A stretch of DNA of 64,000 nucleotides from Pyrenophora tritici-repentis (Eukaryota; Ascomycota; Dothideomycetes; Pleosporales; Pleosporaceae). Every line of letters starts with the position of its first letter. Positions within the stretch are counted from its first letter, which is position 1. The DNA is taken from assembly GCF_003171515.1 (NCBI RefSeq), contig NC_089390.1:6510001-6574000 (forward strand), in the 5' to 3' direction. The position numbers were made by a program, and so were the translations under genes. The notes below the pieces were generated by a model that made no database searches, was not told the DNA's origin, and worked only from the letters and a program-made list of their open reading frames with translations. Shown here piece by piece: positions 57,876 to 64,000 of the stretch.

Positions 57876-59726
57876 GATCGTGAGATTAGAAGAGGGAAAC
57901 AAAGGTTCATCTACATGCAAAACCCTAGGGTGCTGTGAGAAAGGTCATTTGTCAGTCTGGCATTTATGTGCTTTCCCTTGTTTTCTAACAGTCATGTTCT
58001 CCGCGCAGCTAACCTGATTCAGTTGGCTTGGCAGACAAACATTGGAGCCAACGTGTCGCCGATGTTGTGATCTACACCACGCCACTTCACTCATAACGTG
58101 GGACAGTCTGGAGACAGAGCACGTACTCCCAAGAATCGTTACCTGAGGATATTTAGTTGTATCATTTGTATGCATGGATCTTTTACTACCTGGGTATCAG
58201 TGACTAACTACCTACCAAGGGTCGCTCCATCTGCGAAAACGTTAGCTACTCATAGTTAGTGCTAGAGAGCTTACCTAACTCTCGCTTGAAACTGCTAACG
58301 AAGACTGTATCAATTATTTTCCTTTTCCTGGAAGGCGTTCTGACTGGATTACTCTTTGGTTTTGAACGGGAGGCGGTTTCGGAGGACGGAAGGTAACTAT
58401 TTGTGCATGTACAGAACGAATGGTTACAACGATAAATCACAGCCCGCGCAAATGTACCGGCGGGGACCAGTCCTACTGTACGGTGTCGTATTACAAGTAC
58501 TTCCCATTCCTTATGCTCAAAGTATAACGCGATGCCAACAGAATGCATATGGCGTGACGCTTGCGGTAGGCCGCTTCTAATCCTTCCTTGGTTGAGGCTC
58601 GGAAGTGTGCGCATCACCATCACTATCCGACCGTTTGTCTATTGGAGTTCGCGTGGACTAATTTATGTGCAAGTACCTAGGTAAGTTGGAAGCCCACAGG
58701 GAGTCGCAAAGAGAGTGATGCATGCCATCCAAGCTTCAGCGGAGATCGCACAACTACAGCATAATATCAACGCTCTAAGGTACAGCTCAAACCTGAGCGT
58801 TGAAAGCTTCATCTAGAGCCACGATTACAAATACTACCGAAGAGTATGATATAGCGGAGCGTTGAGAAGAAGGCGGGCTGATGGAAAACGAAGTTGCGAT
58901 GCGCTGGCCGGAAGCTAGTTCGGCAGCTTGACCACCAAGACTAACCAACTATCAGCTGTCTCCACCCATGACCGCAATCTTCACGTTGGCCATCTCGCAT
59001 CCATCATTCGCCTATCGCTTCATCCCTCATCTGTGGAAGGATCTCCGACGCTTCAAGCGGACCGCAAGGGAACAAAAATCGCCCATTGGGGGTTTCATGT
59101 CTTACCAGCCCGATTAAGATGATCGTCGTATTAGGCCAATCTCACCCCGCACCCTATCAGACGCCGAGATAAGAGCACCTGCGAGCATGAAGCTACTCTG
59201 TTTGTAACAAAAAGTAATTTACGCCTCCTACTAGCTTCCTAGTTCCCAGTGCCATTGCATGTCATCTCTCTACGCTCATGCAGATAGGTCGGCCCCGTCG
59301 CCCACGAAAGGAAGGCATATACCACATGTTGGGGTTTGCTGGCAAGTGTAAACGCTGCCGATCAGGTACTACCGCAGCACTGTTAATGCCCGGACTGGGT
59401 ATGAGTGGATGGGCGTGGTGTCACTTACTTGGCTTATTTCTTGACCTGCCTGTTTCGGGGTCGTGAAGCGCGATGGTGGCCGGACATGAGCACTTGGTGG
59501 GTAATTGGGGTAATGGACAATGGAGCAGCGGAGAGATGAAGGGCGCGTGGTGCGTATTATTGGTGTTTGGACTGTGAGAGGGCTGTGAAAGAGGCCGAAG
59601 GGAGAAGGAACGTGAGTACCTAGGTAAGGTACATAAGCAGTGCAAACGCCAGTCGAGTAAAAGAGAGGATACGGCCAGAGCATCATCACATTTACAGTTT
59701 ACCTACTATCACATACATTCGCTATC
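57876..59726. other. 1.85-kb intergenic accessory stretch
   Basis: No convincing gene. A 125-codon minus-strand frame at 58246-58623 has a basic patch (SRKRKI) but no domain or splice support. Two TACCTAGGTA palindromes lie at 58674-58683 and 59617-59626, the second about 100 bp before the nuclease start. Confidence 0.5.
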
Positions 59727-60433
59727 ATGAAGACATCAATCTTCATCGCCGTTGCCTCGGCCGCTCTCGTCTCGGCCGCCCCTGCACCCGTCAGCCTCGA
59801 AGCCCGCGCCCCTCCAAACATCCCCACCAAAGCAACCGCTACCACGCTCCTCGCCGGCCTCACCGTTGCCGCTCAAGGTCCCCAAGATGGTTACTCCCGC
59901 GATCTTTTCCCTCACTGGATCACCCAATCCGGCACCTGCAACACGCGCGAGACGGTGCTAAAGCGCGACGGAACAAACGTCGTTACAAACGATGCTTGCG
60001 CTTCTACCTCTGGAAACTGGCTTAGTCCCTACGACGGCGGTTCTTGGACTGCCGCCAGCGATGTTGATATCGATCATATGGTGCCGTTGAGCAATGCTTG
60101 GAAGGTATGTTTTCCCATTCCTACCACCACGCTCTCCCATTCAAGTAAAAACCCCAACTAACAAAACCCCCCTAGTCCGGTGCCGCAGCATGGACAACAG
60201 CCCGCCGTCAAGCTTTCGCAAACGACCTCACTAACCCCCAACTGCTTGCTGTAACCGACAATGTGAACCAGGCCAAGGGCGACAAGGGTCCTGAGGACTG
60301 GAAGCCGCCGCTAACGAGCTACTACTGCACTTACAGTAAGGCGTGGATTAAAGTGAAGAGCGTGTATTCTTTGACGATTACGAGTGCGGAGAAGAGTGCG
60401 TTGACTAGTATGTTGGCAACGTGCTCGTCGTAG
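59727..60433 (+). CDS. Secreted HNH-type nuclease (GmrSD C-terminal/DUF1524 domain)
   Basis: A 211-aa extracellular protein in two exons (59727-60104, 60176-60433; 71-nt intron). Residues 1-18 (MKTSIFIAVASAALVSAA) are a textbook signal peptide, followed by a possible dibasic-free propeptide ending LEAR. The mature part carries the His-Me nuclease signature DIDHMVPLSNAWKSGA, with the general-base His, then DNVNQAKGDKGPEDWKPP with the metal-ligand Asn/His-type position, and TSYYCTYSKAWIKVKSVYSLT. Four Cys (CNT, DAC, YYC, ATC) could form two disulfides. Fungal homologues are annotated as HNH/DUF1524 secreted proteins. A role in DNA scavenging, competition or host interaction is inference. Confidence 0.88.
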
Positions 60434-60759
60434 TTTGTGTGAATGATGGAGGTTGGGGTTGTTTAGGTTAGCAAATATGTAAACGAATATGCTGACGTTT
60501 TTAATGTATGTCATGGTTCCAGTGAGCGTGTTTTGTAGGGTGATTGAAAGGAAAGCATAGTGCAATGGCTTCAACATGCAAAATCACGTGTACAATCGGC
60601 GAAAAGGAGCTACAATTAACTCTCTATTGACCTGTCCATACACACACATCCACAGGGTATCATTCCTCACAGCACCACCTCTAGATTCGCAAAAGACCTC
60701 CACGCAAATGCAACAACACCACCACCACCACCACCTAATAATATATACATCCTCCCAAT
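60434..60759. other. Short convergent intergenic region
   Basis: About 330 bp between the nuclease and transporter stops, with a (CAC)n-like stretch at 60717-60735. Nothing else seen. Confidence 0.55.
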
Positions 60760-62743
60760 CTACAACGTATAGATGAACTCCGGGTTCTCCTTATCCGTAA
60801 GATCAAGCCACCTGTAACAACACCATTAGCTTCCATCATCTACACACGGCAAGCAGAACTCGCAAAACAAAGTAAGACTCACTCTTGGTTCTCCAGTCTC
60901 ACATACTCGGGGCTCTCACGAATCTGCGCCTTCTTCTTATTCTGCCAGACGCAGTAGAAGTGGATAAAGGCGAGGATACCGAGACAAACGCCCCAGCAGA
61001 CGATGATTGTGACTTCTGCGGGGACGTAGCGCGGGGCGTCTGATGGGCGGAAGGTTTGGGGACCTGGTTTTCTTGAGTGTCAGCTTTCCACTCCTCCAAC
61101 CAAAGGAAAAAACGACAAAAGATGGAGAGGGAATCTTGAGAGAAACACATACCAATAATATTCCCCACACAATACCCAATCAAATACATAGCCGCAACAG
61201 TCGTCTTCTTCGTGTACCCCGCCACATTACTCGAGATCAAACTCAGCAGCGCGACAAACGGCGTTGGGCTAGCCTGTGTGAGATAGTACCCAGCCAGACG
61301 ACCAGAGTTGTTTGTTAGGGGAAGTGCAACGATGAGGATCATACCGATCATAGCAGTGCAGAGACCAATCATGGAAATCAGGATGCGATATCCATACTTG
61401 TCGCCTGCATAGCCGCAGGCGATGAGGAAGACGACTTCGACGGCTCCGCCGGGGGTGCCGTAGAGAAGGGATTGCTCGGGAGTGTAGCCGAAGCCAACGA
61501 TAAGTTGAGAGAAGAAGTTTGATATGCCACCTTTGCTTGTTGTCAGTTGTTTTGCTGGGGGTAAGAAGCGAGGGTAAAAGGGTTCTCACCATTTGGTATA
61601 TCAGCGATAAGGGCGTAGAAGAAGAATGCCCAACTCAATGGGTCAATCAGCGCCTCCTTTAGTTGATACCACTTGAAGTGTTTATTACCCACACCCTGCG
61701 CATTAACTCGGATGCGCTCGATAGCCAGCAGCCGATCCTCTTTACTCAGCCACCTGCAGTTCAACTGGTTGTCCGGCACAATCCAGAGGAACAAGAATCC
61801 AAGACACGTTGTTAGCAGCCCAGTAACGAGGAAGATGATTTTCCACGGCTCAAGCGTAGTGCCAGTCTTTCGGCATCCGACAGCAATGCCGTAGGCGATG
61901 CAGCCACCGAAGATTTGCGCGAACCCGTTGAAACTGAACCAGATGCCTGTGCGGGAACCCTGCTCTTTCTTCGTGTACCATTGCGAAGTGAACAGGGCGA
62001 AGCCAGGGGTAACTGCTGCTTCGAAGACACCGAGGAAGAAGCGGATGGCGATTGCGCCGGCGTAGTTTTCCACGGCTGCGAAGCAGGAGAGTACGAGACC
62101 CCACATTATGATGTTAAAGGCGGCTTTGGTGCATCAGTGGGTGCCAGTCTTTACAAAAGCAAGGAATAGCTTACAGTATTTCCCTAGCGGGAGAACTTGG
62201 AGTAATCGCGTTGTAGGGTATTCCCACGCAATGTATCCAAAGTAGAACATGCTTCCGAGCCAAGAGTACTCGTCTCCCTTGAGGCCAATTCCAGATGCTA
62301 GTTTGTTTTCGGAGGGAGGGAGTCGGAGTCCCATGATACTGGCGTAGGAAAGGGTCGTTTTGTCTTGGGCAACATAGTAAGTGGATGTTTAATATGAAAG
62401 CTGAGATATGTCATACCAAGATAATTCAAGCCATATACAATGCACATGATCTGGACTTTGGTCAGACAGGTGTTTGATATCTAGGGTATTCCAGACTCAC
62501 AGGCATCAAATGCATGTCAATCTTCCTCAAAAGCGCTCGGTTCTTCTCCTCGGTCAACTCAATGACCTGGCCTTCCATGCCCTCATACGCCTTCATCGCC
62601 GCATCTGCATCGTGCGAATGCTTCAGGAGTTTCTCCTCAAGACCTTTCGGCATAACTTTCTTGATGCCCGCGCTGTTGTTCTCAACCACCGTCTCTTTCT
62701 CAACGTCCGTCAATGGACTCGGTCGCTCAGTAGCAGAAGCCAT
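60760..62743 (-). CDS. MFS transporter, Dal5-like anion:cation symporter family
   Basis: Plasma-membrane permease of the allantoate/nicotinate/vitamin type (Dal5, Tna1, Seo1 group). Seven exons: 62743-62501, 62450-62417, 62363-62175, 62123-61590, 61530-61153, 61063-60883 and 60811-60760. They encode 536 aa and all phases close. A cytoplasmic N-terminus of about 75 residues precedes IMCIVYGLNYLDKTTLSYAS, the family's first helix with its Asp-Lys pair. GLKGDEYSWLGSMFYFGYI, EYPTTRLLQ, WGLVLSCFAAVENY, RFFLGVFEAAVTPGFAL and YTKKEQGSRTGIWFS (the loop 4 signature) follow. The six-helix C-half includes SLLYGTPGGAVEVV and GNIIGPQTFRPSDAPRY. About twelve helices overall. Substrate not predictable. Confidence 0.92.
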
Positions 62744-63642
62744 AGCGTTTCAATAGCGTCACCACCAGTCTATCACAATGGCAAATCTATGAGAGAGTAG
62801 CAGTAGACCTGCGCCAAGTTGCCAATGGCTTTCATATAGCCTCCACAGAACCAAGTCTAATGTCAAAAACGTCAAAAGTGGAAAGCCGGCATCATAACCG
62901 TCACACGCCATTGACGTGCTAGTTGATAAGAACCCTGTCCGTGTGCGATACCACCTGCACCCTGCGGGGTACAGTTCGCATTGATCCGCGGCAGGAGAAG
63001 ATAGGCCAACGGGGTAGCACGATAGGCAGTGAGACTTCCGCAATAGGAAGCTGCATTGCAGTGTCTGTGGCACGTTTGGTTCCGAAAGATCGGAGATATG
63101 CGGTGATGAGATACGGCTGTCACGATGCGCAACAAAAGCAACCGAGGAGTCAGTCTTGGCTATGCTTGTTGAGTGGAAGTGGATGGATGGGGGCAAAGCG
63201 ATGTTGGTGATGATGATGTCAAAGCTTGGTTGAGCTTATCGCGCACGGTACGATTAGACATTAAGCATGAAACCAACTCTAAAAGTTTAAAGTGATGGAC
63301 ACAGAACCAACCGCATGATATGAAATTAGGGTATGATTTTTCATGGCAAATACTGGACTAGATACTAGCGTTATACCCTATAGGTCCATGATGACACAGC
63401 TGTACAGGTGCCGTAAAACTCCAGGCCGGATCTCGGCCAATGCTGTGAACCATCCCGGGGCTCCTCATGATGCCCATATCCCAATGGTACCTAAACTCCG
63501 TACATATGCAGTTCGTAAATGCTTCCAATAACGCTCACATACTCGAAAGAAAAAGAGCAGAGGAGAAGAAGGGGTTATGCATCAGAAGAGGAATGAAGAA
63601 AACAGAATGCGCAAGTCGGTCGATGCCATCGCAATCAGATTA
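62744..63642. other. Intergenic region
   Basis: About 900 bp upstream of the transporter and downstream of the edge gene. Overlapping short open frames at 62759-63210 on both strands look like chance. No feature recognised. Confidence 0.5.
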
Positions 63643-64000
63643 CTATGACCGGACGAATACGCTATTGAGCTTGTTAAGCGCGCTGCTGTCAGCAGCAGTG
63701 CTGTTCTTGGCAAGTCTCTCCGGTGCAAGATCGCGAGGGAATCTCGTTGCAGTATTCGGACTGCGACTGCCAGAACGGCTGCCGGTCTGGTTGTCCTTGT
63801 CCTGGCTGTCACCGTTCAACAACGAACCGAGTGTCGGGAGGGGGCGCTGTGCTGCCGGGCCATTTGACTCGGGCGCGCGAGATTCTGACTTGTCGGAAGG
63901 CTCTGGCGTCGGTGGCTTGTTTGGATTTCCTGCAGCAGCAGCAGCAGCAGCACCGTTGATGGCCGGGAGTTGTGGACCTTGCTCAGGAATTGCTTGTGCG
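63643..64000 (-). CDS. C-terminal part of an unidentified protein (runs off the window)
   Basis: The last 118 codons of a minus-strand gene whose 5' part lies beyond the right edge. The sequence is disordered: AINGAAAAAAAGNP (poly-Ala from a GCT run at 63936-63957), KPPTPEPSDKSESR, RPLPTLGSLLNG, SGSRSPNTATRFPRD, ending LNKLNSVFVRS. Composition suggests the tail of a regulatory or nuclear protein. No domain is visible and no function is proposed. Confidence 0.6.
   Translation of the reverse strand, partial: AQAIPEQGPQLPAINGAAAAAAAGNPNKPPTPEPSDKSESRAPESNGPAAQRPLPTLGSLLNGDSQDKDNQTGSRSGSRSPNTATRFPRDLAPERLAKNSTAADSSALNKLNSVFVRS

Overview
The window is nuclear DNA of a filamentous ascomycete. The introns are short (about 40 to 120 nt, GT...AG, often with a CTAAC-like branch site close to the acceptor). 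Gene density is about one per 3 kb on both strands. Several families are typical of such fungi: a Zn2Cys6 regulator, a JHD1-type demethylase, ISC1, a Dal5-like permease and a spherulin-like cupin. Placement in Dothideomycetes/Pleosporales is an inference from protein flavour and was not tested.

Layout. 0.1-4.3 kb: RNA polymerase I subunit RPA2 (+). 5.2-8.2 kb: a frameshifted gene for a tandem C2HC zinc-finger protein (-), followed by a 1.3 kb gap with a hairpin, a C20 tract and a 22-bp tandem repeat. 9.5-18.8 kb: compact housekeeping block with TAF12 (-), ISC1 (-), a Swd3/WDR5-like WD40 protein (+), DIM1 (-) and APN1 (+). 20.3-28.2 kb: a Zn2Cys6 regulator with a 6-nt microexon (+), a secreted cupin (-) and a 605-aa protein of unknown function (-). 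29.2-33.3 kb: a mucin-like membrane protein (+) and a His-rich protein (-). 34.6-53.4 kb: second housekeeping block with PRE2 (+), JHD1 (-), U2 snRNP p14/SF3B6 (+), UTP20 (-) and a CWF19/Drn1-like splicing factor (+). 53.4-60.4 kb: gene-poor, repeat-bearing accessory stretch with a small orphan gene, an atypical protein kinase and a secreted HNH nuclease. 60.8-62.7 kb: a Dal5-like transporter (-). The right edge cuts a gene running off the window (-).

How the genes relate. There is no biosynthetic cluster. Ribosome biogenesis is over-represented (RPA2 for rRNA transcription, DIM1 for 18S dimethylation, UTP20 for the SSU processome), as is transcription/chromatin/splicing (TAF12, Swd3-like, JHD1, SF3B6, CWF19-like). 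Several neighbours are head-to-head over short shared promoters: ISC1/WD40 at 176 bp and UTP20/CWF19 at 176 bp.

Three apparent single-base deletions are visible in otherwise good genes: two at exon-intron junctions of RPA2 and one between two cysteine codons of the zinc-finger gene. The RPA2 pair is most simply explained by assembly errors; the third could be an error or a real lesion. Multi-exon models for APN1, the Zn2Cys6 regulator, PRE2, JHD1, p14, UTP20, the kinase, the permease and others were joined by hand, and their exon lengths sum to whole codons.
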